The notes beneath the pieces are model-generated. The model made no database searches. It worked only from the letters and a program-made list of their open reading frames with translations, and was not told the DNA's origin. Below, in pieces: positions 55,220 to 64,000 of a DNA stretch of 64,000 bases. The DNA comes from Ryuthela nishihirai (taxonomy: Eukaryota; Arthropoda; Arachnida; Araneae; Heptathelidae), in contig JAWZYU010000001.1 in assembly GCA_038380435.1 (NCBI GenBank), positions 14,612,001 to 14,676,000 of the forward strand, given 5' to 3'. Positions within the stretch are counted from its first letter, which is position 1. Each line of letters begins with the position of its first letter. The translations under genes and the position numbers were made by a program.

Positions 55220-55596
55220 GTTAACATTCTATTATTCTGCCATTCCTCTCGTTGTTAGGATGTTGGAACACTGTTTCGGTATTCCGTGTTCAGTAAATTT
55301 TGTAGCAGAAAGTCTTCACTGTCGATTTTTCCCGAATCATATGTTATATCTGCATTAAGAGAATACTGTCAAATTGTTTTGAGTTAGTCATTCGAGTTGA
55401 CTGGCATCGCCATTGTGTGCGGCGATGTTCGACGGACATTCATAGACATCATATAAATGAGATTAAAAATAAATTAATAACTTGAACTTTGACTTCCTGT
55501 CGCTTTATCTTCTTTTTGTACATTGCATGTTATATTTTCTATCAAGCGACCGCGTACCACCTGTGGTACCGTATTTTGGGAACTTCTGCACTACAC

Positions 55597-56246
55597 TAAA
55601 TAGTATAAAGTGTCCGAAATAACAGCCAACATCGCATTAGGCGTAATTTATCGAGAATCATAAGCGAAGACACTTATATCTACCATGTGCTGATTTGAGT
55701 TCAGAAGCTTTTTGATAATAACTCAGCTACTTTAGATTATATTTCATTTTCTAATAAAGTGAGAATATTAACACCATCTACTTCACTCTACTGAACAGGA
55801 CAAACGTGATTCGAAGGGGCGGGATCCACGGTCCTTACGTTGCTCGTCCATGTTCTGTATTGTGAGCATACATCTACATAAATGATTAGTATCCGGTTGT
55901 ATAGTTCTTTGATTAAAATATAAACTTGTGTTAAGAAATAACTCATTGTCCTCGCAAACTCTTCGTTTTGTTCCCAAGATTCTTAGCAAGATATTTAGCA
56001 AAAGAAAGAGAGAGTTGAATTATATTTTGGCTATTAGGTGTTTCACATTGTTAAAAATTCCTAATGTTAAACTCAGCTATATTTGTTTTGCTTAGTAGCT
56101 GACAAATTCAATTAGGACACCTAACAGCAAAGAGTTTATAGAACGTAGAACTAAGGATTAATTAGAAAAAAAACTTTTGTTTTGATGAAAATGGAAGTGA
56201 GTATGATCCCACTGTTTCTGTGACCTGCTCTCGATGAATAGATGAC
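55597..56246. other. Unassigned AT-rich DNA
   Basis: No gene or repeat family recognised. Confidence 0.4.
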
Positions 56247-57475
56247 ACCACAGTGATGGAGGGATAACTCAGATGATTAGAGCTATTAACATATTACCAG
56301 GGGACAGAAGATCGTATCCCATGGTTTTTGTCTGCATTCAGCGATGGAGGGGTAGCTGAGATGGTTAGACTAAATGGCATGCTATCAGCATATTGGAAAA
56401 TCATACTCGATATTAGTGATGGAAAGTTAGCTGAGATGTTTAGAGCAATTGGCATTCTAGCAGAAGATTGGAAGATCGTGCTGGATATTAACGATGGAGA
56501 GTTTAGCTGAGATGTTTAGAGCAAATTACATTCTATCAGGAGATTAGAAGATCATGCTCCACATTAGCGATGGAGAGTCAGCTGAGATGTTGAGAGCAAC
56601 TAGCATTCTATCAGGAGATTAGAAGATCATGCTCCACATTAGCGATGGAGAGTCAGCTGAGATGTTTAGAGCAACTAGCATTCTATCAGGAGATTAGAAG
56701 ATCATGCTCCACATTAGCGATGGAAAGTCAGCTGAGATGTTTAGAGCAACTAGCATTCTATCAGGAGATTAGAAGATCATGCTCCACATTAGCGATGGAG
56801 AGTCAGCTGAGATGTTTAGAGCAACTAGCATTCTATCAGGAGATTAGAAGATCATGCTCCACATTAGCGATGGAGAGTCAGCTGAGATGTTTAGAGCAAC
56901 TAGCATTCTATCAGGAGATTAGAAGATCATGCTCCACATTAGCGATGGAGAGTCAGCTGAGATGTTTAGAGCAACTAGCATTCTATCAGGAGATTAGAAG
57001 ATCATGCTCCACATTAGCGATGGAGAGTCAGCTGAGATGTTTAGAGCAACTAGCATTCTATCAGGAGATTAGAAGATCATGCTCCACATTAGCGATGGAG
57101 AGTCAGCTGAGATGTTTAGAGCAACTAGCATTCTATCAGGTGATTAGAAGATCATGCTCCACATTAGCGATGGAGAGTCAGCTGAGATGTTTAGAGCAAC
57201 TAGCATTCTATCAGGAGATTAGAAGATCATGCTCCACATTAGCGATGGAGAGTCAGCTGAGATGTTTAGAGCAACTAGCATTCTATCAGGAGATTAGAAG
57301 ATCATGCTCCACATTAACGATGGAGAATCAGCTAAGAATGCTAGAGCAACTAGCATTCTACCAGGAGATTGTTAGATTCTATTCCATGTTAGATACAGAG
57401 GGATAGCTCAGTAGTTACAGTAATTGACACGCCCATCAGGTGATCGGAAGATCGTGTTCCATTTGAGTTATGGAG
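56247..57475 (+). repeat. 75-bp tandem array of tRNA-like units, about 16 copies
   Basis: The central unit is GATGGAGAGTCAGCTGAGAT, GTTTAGAGCAACTAGCATTC, TATCAGGAGATTAGAAGATC, ATGCTCCACATTAGC (75 bp). The edge units are less uniform and look like tRNAs. At 56262 GGGATAACTCAGATGATTAG-AGC resembles a D arm and AGATCGTATCCC a T arm, with 44 bases from A box start to B box start, the canonical tRNA spacing. At about 56348 TAGCTGAGATG and at about 57406 TAGCTCAGTAG fit the A box consensus TRGYNNARNNG at every position. The interior units are nearly identical and have lost the box matches. The 253-codon frame 56645-57406 exists because 75 is divisible by three. Confidence 0.85.
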
Positions 57476-57868
57476 ATCAGATGAGGAATTGTGTCATGTT
57501 AACAGATGTTCGATCATAAACCATCCGCTAAAATTCGATCTTTCCCTTGCTCAATTTCATGTAGCAGTAATTTTTAGCAGTCTGAACTAAGTTGTATGCT
57601 ATGATTATATACCGGTTACTTACTATTAATTTTGCTTACGATAATTTTGATTACAGCTTTACGATAATTTGATTATAGCATACGATTAATTTTGACAGAA
57701 CTAAGAGGTTATTTTATGATGCATTGCTTTTTTGCATAGAGAAAACTGGTTGATGTTGTGAAAGGAAACGAGAATTTAAAGTAAAATTTTAAGGTGTAGT
57801 ACATACTTGCTACAGTCGTGATGTTTGATTTATATACAAAAATAACTATAGTTAAAATTGATATTTAC
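57476..57868. other. Unassigned AT-rich DNA
   Basis: A short near-repeat of ACGATAATTTTGATTA occurs at about 57639-57690. No gene seen. Confidence 0.4.
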
Positions 57869-57878
57869 AATAATTTTA

Positions 57879-58550
57879 GGGGCGGGGGTGGCTCAGTCGG
57901 TAGCGCGCCAGGCTCGTAATCTGTAGTTCCCAGGTTCGAGTTCCAGATGGGTCAGCGTTGAGAATTTTCTCCGCAAAACTCCCCGCCCTGCCCACGGTCA
58001 GTAGAGGACACCGATGGACTTGGAAAACCCGCCGTCTGTCGAACTGGACGTTAAGCCGTTGTCCCGTGATTGCATCCCGTGATTGCGGGAGAGCCATACC
58101 CTCTACATAAATAAAATAAAATAAATACCCCCTCAAGCAGCTGCTTGCCACAGAGGTCTGACAGGAGCCTGTCAGTTTATATGTCATAGTAGAAGGTCTG
58201 AGAGGATGGCAGGACCTCAGCAGAAAAACCACACACACATCCATGCCTTACCCGGGGCTCGAACCCAGGTCCCGTAGATTACAATCCGAGCGTGCTAACC
58301 ACTCGGCCACGGGACGGCTTCTACATAAATATATCTACATAAATGATTAGCAAGTTAAAGAACACGCTGGATGGCCATGACGGGAGGCTACCATCTGTCT
58401 CCCAACAGTGGTCTCCTCCCCCAACCATTCCAGTGGGTCCCCTCCCCCAACCATCTCTGAGCCCTCGGGGTCCTTGTGACCTGGCCATTTAGCCCATGGT
58501 GAGCAAAAAAGTGCCGCTCAGAGGTAAAGCAACCCAACAACCCAATTTAA
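57879..58550 (+). mobile_element. SINE-A interrupted by a SINE-B, with 10-bp target duplication
   Basis: Plus-strand SINE-A: head GGCGGGGGTGGCTCAGTCGG at 57880, body to about 58101, then the nested SINE-B, then SINE-A resumes at about 58353 (GTTAAAGAACACGCTGGATG) to the end near 58550. AATAATTTTA flanks the whole at 57869-57878 and 58551-58560. A small duplication of CCTCCCCCAACCATTCC-like sequence lies at 58414-58460. Confidence 0.93.
58114..58319 (-). mobile_element. SINE-B nested in SINE-A, 12-bp target duplication
   Basis: Minus-orientation full-length copy from the (AAATA)n tail to the head ending GGCCACGGGACGGC, flanked by TCTACATAAATA at 58102-58113 and 58320-58331. The A and B boxes are intact. 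This shows that SINE-B was still mobile after this SINE-A had inserted. Confidence 0.93.
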
Positions 58551-58560
58551 AATAATTTTA

Positions 58561-59976
58561 AACGGAAAATAAAGAGAGATTTAAATTAGTATTGTATATT
58601 TATTTTTTACTATTATTAATTAGAGGATTTCTAGAAATATGCATAGCTGAAATTGTTTTCTGAAAGTCTATTGCAGATGCATCCAGCCCTACTGAAGTCA
58701 GAAGAAAACATGAAAGATAAACGTATAAATTTACAAAAATATTTCTGGAACGGCAAATACATTTTCTATATCTTTAACAGTGAATTTACCCAAAATAAGT
58801 TCATGTAAATATCACGGCGTTTAAAAACAGTCTTTAAATAAATTTCGAATTGTTAGATTGCTTAGAAGCAACCAATTTTTGAAAAAAAAAATAAATAAAA
58901 ACCTATGATTTTGAATCGTTGAACTTTCTTTTAGTGGAGACGTAGGTCCCTCTTCTTTCTGCTTTCCAGTGGCCGTTGGATAAGGAAATCGCTTTTAGAG
59001 TCATTGCTTCCGCAAGGCTTATTATGAGGAGAGAGAACGGGTAAAATATATTCTCGAGACCAAACATAAAATCGCGATTGAGTTGAATGATAAGCAGTCA
59101 CCTTCGAAACAAAAACAACGAACAGAATAACCTTCCAAAAGTTTAAAAGTTAGCTTTTGAAAGAAACTATGTTTTGCCTTCGGAATACATTTCACAAACC
59201 GATACTATGATATATTGAAATTCATATAGGTTAAAAAAATATCTCTTACGAAATAGTTTCTTTGAAGTCAAACATAATTCAACACAACAATTCATTAATA
59301 ATGATACTGAAGTATTGCAATCAAAGAAATATATTGTAGGTATATTTTCTATCTCTGCCTTCAAAATCATATCTAAATTTAAGGCGTTTTTGTTAAATAG
59401 CTATCTGCCTGTCCTACATTTGACATACTTCGGTAAGGAGGATGTCCCATCCCCCTTCAGAATTCTAAAACAGACAATTTTTATTAAAGTTATTAGGCCA
59501 AAATATATTAAAGTTATTTATATTTAATGCATTTTTTCAAGAAAAATTTGAAAGGCCTGTAAAACGGAGATGAAAACGTTAAATTATAATAGAAATCATT
59601 TTTACACTTTTTCGGCTCGATTGAATTTCTTGCAGCCTCCTCTCTCCTGAATTTTTTTCTAGATTCGGGCCTGGTATTGAGATCATATGATGTCGATTAA
59701 CTTGGATTAACACTTTGGCTTTCTCATGTTTATGCTACCAGAATAAGTAACGACCTCCTCATGTTTTATTCTGTAAGAACTTATTATGTACCGTGTCCTT
59801 TGATCGAGAAATGACGAGACCTCTAAGCGTTAGTGGGTTTGATTCATGTTCAATGTCAAAGGGATTAATATTTGTGTTTGACTCATGTTCAATGTGAAAG
59901 GGATTAACATTTGTGTTTGGCTCATGTTCCAATCCAGAGTCAATACATGATAATATGACTCAGAATTCCTAGTATC
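58561..59976. other. Unassigned AT-rich DNA
   Basis: No gene recognised. A 39-bp tandem duplication (units with CTCATGTTCAATGTGAAAGG, GATTAACATTTGTGTTTG) lies at about 59840-59930. CTAGATTCGGGCCTG at 59659-59673 resembles the motifs at 13597 and 22462. Confidence 0.4.
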
Positions 59977-60186
59977 ATCATCATCATCATCAAGCAGCCA
60001 TGGGCTACGGAGGTCCAACCAGACCGTGCAATTTAGTTCTCCAAGCAAGTCTATCCTGAGCTACATCTACTGCATCTGGCCACTGCACACCAATTCCAAC
60101 AAGGTCCTGTTTGACATTGTCCGCCCACCGCATCCTAGGTCTCCCCCTCTTTTTGAAGCCTTTAGGCACACTGTTCATAACCTAGT
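59977..60186 (-). mobile_element. RTE-like LINE 3' fragment, minus strand
   Basis: Begins with the inverted triplet tail ATCATCATCATCATCA and continues through CATGGGCTACGGAGGTCCAA, CAGACCGTGCAATTTAGTTC and CCTAGGTCTCCCCCTCTTTT. It is the reverse complement of the last roughly 190 bp of the LINE ending at 49107 and encodes the same RGRPRMRWADxxKQDL-type C-terminus. A 5'-truncated copy, as usual for LINEs. Confidence 0.9.
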
Positions 60187-62958
60187 AACAGTGATGTAAA
60201 TTCCATTAATAGACAAAGCTGCTTTACTGAACTGTACCTAAATAGTTCATCGTTCTGAAAGCAGTGAAATTTTTCTCTGTAATCATTTCAAATGCTATTC
60301 AACATTTGTACTTTAAGAACTGTAATAGATAGTTCAGGGTCATTTAGCATGGAAACAATCAGAGTAACGAATCTGTTTTCTTCCGCTGAAATCATTTGAT
60401 GAATGCAAATGTTTCTTATTATTTATTCCACGTCGATCTCTCGCTAATTATAATCTAACAGTGTGAAAATAAAATTATTTTAGCGATGAAATGTTTACTC
60501 AGCTCCATGCTATTTTAAGCGAATGTATGTTATCATAGTCAACTTCTAAACTCCCTATTATATATATGAATGAGGACCAATGAATACAGAGAAAACCGAA
60601 GCAATACAATTATAAACGATTTTCTTTCGTTTCTCGTCCATTTCTTCAGAGGCTTTTATGTTAAAAATACGTATCATTGAAGGGACATTTAAGCGAGATT
60701 AAAATTAGCTAATTGTTAACATCTTATTGAAAGGACTCGATTCTTTGATGTAGTGGATGTTGCATTATCTCAAATTATCTCACATATTATCGCAAACGTT
60801 TACAATTCCGATTAATTTTAACGCAAAAAAGCGGTGAAAGAAATTTAAATTACTTGCTTTTCATTTCAAATCACTGCATGCAGACAGAGGCAGTACAACT
60901 AGAGAAAATTAATTTGATTCATAAATTTTGAATTGAGTTAATAATATTGGTTTACAAGGGCAGAATCTACTTGAATGTCCTATTATGTATTTAAATCTAC
61001 ATATATTTTATTACTTCTTCAAAATAACTAGGAATTTTTATATTTGTGAACCCTTCAAACCATGCTTGTGCTTCAATGTACACGAATAATCCTCATCAAG
61101 GAAAATCGACAGTTTGCTGTGTTTAAATATTCATTTTGAATACAATAAGAGTTCTATTAAAGGTGATACGGATTTCTTGTGTTTCTGCTAGTAGAATCTT
61201 TAACGACTTATTCATATCTTATCCTGTAAGATCATAAACACATTTAATTGTGTGCTCTAATCGAGAAATGAAGATAGTTCAAAGCGATCAGTAGTTTGAC
61301 TCGTAAATGTTAGTTGTAAGAGATTATTTGGAATGAAACATTAATGATACATTGCTATTACTGTGAGATTACATCTGTTTCACTTTCCTTCATTAAAAAA
61401 TTTGCTCTTTTACATTTAACAAGAGCAGTAGAATAATAGAGTTAATTTATGAGAATTGTTGAAAACTTATCCATAGGTAAACTAATATCTGCTTTCCATA
61501 GAATATAATACAAATTACTGAATAATATATCAAAATCAGGATTAAGTGCTGTTATAAATAGTCATAAATAAATCAGCAATAGTTAACGCTGATAAACTGC
61601 TAGTGGATTATCTTGAAAATGTTCATTTGGGACAGTGTAAAGTACTTAGTAAAGCTTAATGCTCCTCCGTTTCCACAAAGTTAACAAATATTGATTTAAA
61701 CAACTGCCAATATACGTAATTAATACTTCCAAATCTTTCAATGTTTTCTTATGACAAAGAGATTTTCCCCCAGATTTCGAAATTTCTGTAATCATTCGAA
61801 GTAACATAAACATTAAGTTCCGCTAAAACATATACCCTTTCATTCTTGATTAATCACGATATGCGTGCTTTTTCATTAGGGCCTAATTTTTCAATTTTCA
61901 TTTGACATTTTAATTTTTCGCACAAAGCATGGACGAAGTATTATGATTTCGAAAAAAATCATTCTTGAGATTTTCTATTAGGAGCACGTTTCAAGAATCC
62001 TTAAAATTATAAATCGTGGGGTTTTCGCCATGATATCTGTCTATCTTTTGATCTCTGAGTATCTTCGTTGACTAAATAGTTCAACTATCGAGTTATATTT
62101 TATGTTTCGGCGTACTTCCATCTGAAGTAATGGCCTTGAGGATATTAATCTTGTTAGTAGCACCTAGACAGATTTAAGAAATTCCGATTTTAGGAAAAAA
62201 CAACTCTAATTATATTACTGTAATAAATTCTTGACTATATATTGAGTACACATATCTTCAAAACATTTCTTTTCTAGAAGTACAGATATTCATACACATA
62301 CACTAAAATGACATTTTCCTCTTTAGTAATATTACAGTTTGACGATCGTTTTTACCTCCATAATGCACAGATCCTCTATAATCTGAATTTTTTTTTATAA
62401 AAATCTGAACTACTAAACTATTTTGTGTTGATTAAGAATCATATCATTGGATAAATTTCGTGCAACGCCTGGGGCTGCCTCTTTAGATTGTCTTACTGGT
62501 TGTAGACGCCCATTTGTCTGCTTCAGTTGGAACCGTCCGTTTGTCTGTCCACTTATGAGTGGATGCGCACGACTTTCTGTTCACTTTTAAGTTAAAGAAA
62601 ACATGACTAATGATAAGATGTTACGAAATATATTGGACAGATGTTAAATTTTCGGAGCAAGAAGACTTGTTATTCTGCACACCAAGTTATACAGTTCAGA
62701 TTTCTGGAGCTCAGATTGCTCGAAGGAAACAAGCTGACATTTATGGTTTTTTTAGAAATGATTTGTTCGGAATATATTCATAAATTATTCCTTGAACTTC
62801 GCCCTCGCATCTGTTGCAACCAGACAATGCAGAAGAGCTTCGTAAAGAAAATATCAAGTAGGTCATTGCATTTGAATTCTTGAAGCTAATTCAGCAAATA
62901 TCAGTGAAAGTCTCCGCATTAGAAATATTCATTCACTTATCAAAGGTAATAAATTTTA
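60187..62958. other. Unassigned AT-rich DNA
   Basis: About 2.8 kb with no gene, repeat family or RNA that I can recognise. The 80-codon frame at 62641-62883 has no known motif. Confidence 0.4.
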
Positions 62959-63320
62959 GTTGGGGTTATTTTACCTCGAGTGGCACTATTTTGCACACAA
63001 AGCGCTAAATGGCCAGGGGACAAAGACCTCAGAGAAGGTTGGGGAAGGGGACCCACTAGAACAGCTGTTGCGAGACAGATGGTAGCCTCCCGTCAAGGCC
63101 ATTCAGCGTGTTCTTTAACGTGAACAGTGTATAGCTCTAACGCACACGGGACCAAGGCTTAACGTACCATACGACGAAAGGCGGCCTTTCCAAGACCATC
63201 GGTGTCCCCTACTGACCATGGGCAGGGAGGGAGTTTTGCGGAAATAAATCTCAACGCTGACCCAGCTGGGACTCCAACCCGGGAACTGCAGATTACGAGC
63301 CTGGAGCGCTACCGACTGAT
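62959..63320 (-). mobile_element. SINE-A, diverged copy truncated in the tRNA-like head
   Basis: From TTGGGGTTATTTTACCTCGA to CTGGAGCGCTACCGACTGAT, minus orientation. It stops before the first bases of the A box region. The flanks AAATTTTAGT and AAAATTTAGT could be a decayed target duplication. Confidence 0.88.
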
Positions 63321-63744
63321 ACCTACATAAAATTTAGTAAATCGCATCATTACGCACTGTTAACACACATTTCCACATAACAAAATAATGGAATGTATAG
63401 TTATGATGCTCAGGCAACTATCCAGAAAACATTTGCATGAGATGAGGATGGGGATTAAAATGAATATTAGTGAAATGAAAAAACCTCAATGTAGGTTCAA
63501 TATCTTTAATTTATAAAAAAAAAGTTCATAATGGCATGTAATGAAACAACGACTAGAAGCCAATCGATGCCGGTAAAATCAAATTTGTCATATATTACTA
63601 ATTTGAAATCATTGCAAATTTAAAATTGCTTCGTTTACTATTATAAAATCAGATTGGTCATATTTCAAATTACGGAATTTACGTATTATGTTTTCGAAAA
63701 TTAAAATGTTGGCACGGAATCCTTTCCTCTAGGCAATTTATTCA
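63321..63744. other. Unassigned AT-rich DNA
   Basis: No feature recognised. Confidence 0.4.
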
Positions 63745-63940
63745 GAATCTGTCGTGTTGAACTGTTTTACCTATGACCTTTACTACACACTGAGTTAAAT
63801 CACAAAGAATCCAAAGGCTCAGGAAAGAGTTAAAGAAAGAGACACATTGGACAACTGTTAGGATCAGGTGAGAGTCTCTTTCCATCCAATCCAACATCTC
63901 CTTTAGCGAGTATAACCTATCTCTGATAATGGTGAGTCTA
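63745..63940 (-). mobile_element. Very old SINE-A fragment
   Basis: GAACTGTTTTACCTATGACC, CACTGAGTTAAATCACAAAG, CCAAAGGCTCAGGAAAGAG and TGGACAACTGTTAGGATCAG follow the order of the SINE-A 3' half, with many substitutions and small gaps. No tRNA-like head is seen. Confidence 0.6.
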
Positions 63941-64000
63941 ATGCGATTTTCTGGATAGATTGCATTTCCTTTTCGGCCTCAAATGTTTCTCGTGAAAGGC

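Larger units (their letters stand above)
54590..55588. mobile_element. hAT-type non-autonomous element, 999 bp, with exact 8-bp target duplication
   Basis: The flanks are a perfect 8-bp direct repeat CACTACAC at 54582-54589 and 55589-55596, the size produced by hAT transposases. The termini are CAGGGGTCCCCAACG on the left and TTTTGGGAACTTCTG on the right, whose reverse complement is CAGAAGTTCCCAAAA: short imperfect inverted repeats of the CAGNGGTYCCCAA type. Subterminal CGCGTAYCA motifs occur on both sides. No transposase frame is visible inside. A Tc1-type MITE and a 17-bp hairpin lie within it. Confidence 0.85.

Noticed and set aside
56645..57406. A 253-codon protein of 25-residue repeats
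   Set aside because: It depends on the 75-bp period. Outer units do not keep the frame, and the tRNA-like structure of the edge units explains the sequence better.
62641..62883. An 80-codon plus-strand frame
   Set aside because: No motif, no neighbouring exon-like sequence, and isolated in AT-rich DNA.
1..64000. A new multi-gene defence, biosynthetic or mobile system
   Set aside because: I looked for clustered intact genes and found none. Every recognisable coding sequence is a damaged transposon gene.

Overview
The window looks like intergenic or heterochromatin-like DNA from a large, repeat-rich animal genome. An arthropod, perhaps a chelicerate, is my best guess, but this is an inference from the kinds of transposons present and no gene here fixes the taxon. 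I found no convincing host protein-coding gene, no rRNA, no CRISPR array and no bacterial feature. Nearly every recognisable coding sequence is a broken transposon gene.

Layout. 1-2158: mostly unassigned AT-rich DNA with two fragments of a tRNA-derived SINE (here SINE-B). 2159-6765: a 60-bp satellite, split by a degenerate CR1/Jockey-group LINE (about 2814-5690) and by a 546-bp terminal-inverted-repeat element (6117-6662). 7215-10368: a minus-strand LINE 3' end, a decayed RTE-like LINE copy, and a pair of inverted 205-bp repeats around its 3' end. 11.2-14.7 kb: three copies of a second tRNA-derived SINE (SINE-A, about 390 bp) and a 164-bp hAT-type MITE. 14.7-17.0 kb: a minus-strand remnant of a P-element/THAP9-like transposase. 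17.4-19.3 kb: a 78-bp satellite with an open antisense frame. 20.6-22.1 kb: a 39-bp satellite. 23.4-29.5 kb: SINE-B, SINE-A and a palindromic Tc1-type MITE in otherwise unassigned DNA. 30.8-32.9 kb: a 62-bp satellite. 39.0-49.1 kb: a stack of nested insertions in which an RTE-like LINE has received a Tc1-like transposon, a SINE-A and a 5.6-kb Ty3/Gypsy LTR element. 49.4-51.8 kb: three more SINE-A copies. 52.9-55.6 kb: two more palindromic MITEs, one nested in a 999-bp hAT-type element with an exact 8-bp target duplication. 56.2-57.5 kb: a 75-bp tandem array whose edge units look like tRNAs. 57.9-64.0 kb: SINE-A copies (one carrying a nested SINE-B), an RTE-like 3' fragment, and otherwise unassigned AT-rich DNA.

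Relationships. Target-site duplications give a relative chronology: LINE before Tc1, SINE-A and Ty3; SINE-A before SINE-B; hAT before or around the Tc1-type MITE; satellite before LINE. The SINEs carry A and B box RNA polymerase III promoters in their tRNA-like heads and need LINE enzymes in trans; which LINE served them cannot be told from this window. The most unusual things I see are the tRNA-like 75-bp satellite, the 78-bp satellite that keeps an antisense frame across most units, the reverse-transcriptase-less Ty3 element, and the almost fully palindromic MITE family. I did not find a clearly new multi-gene system.
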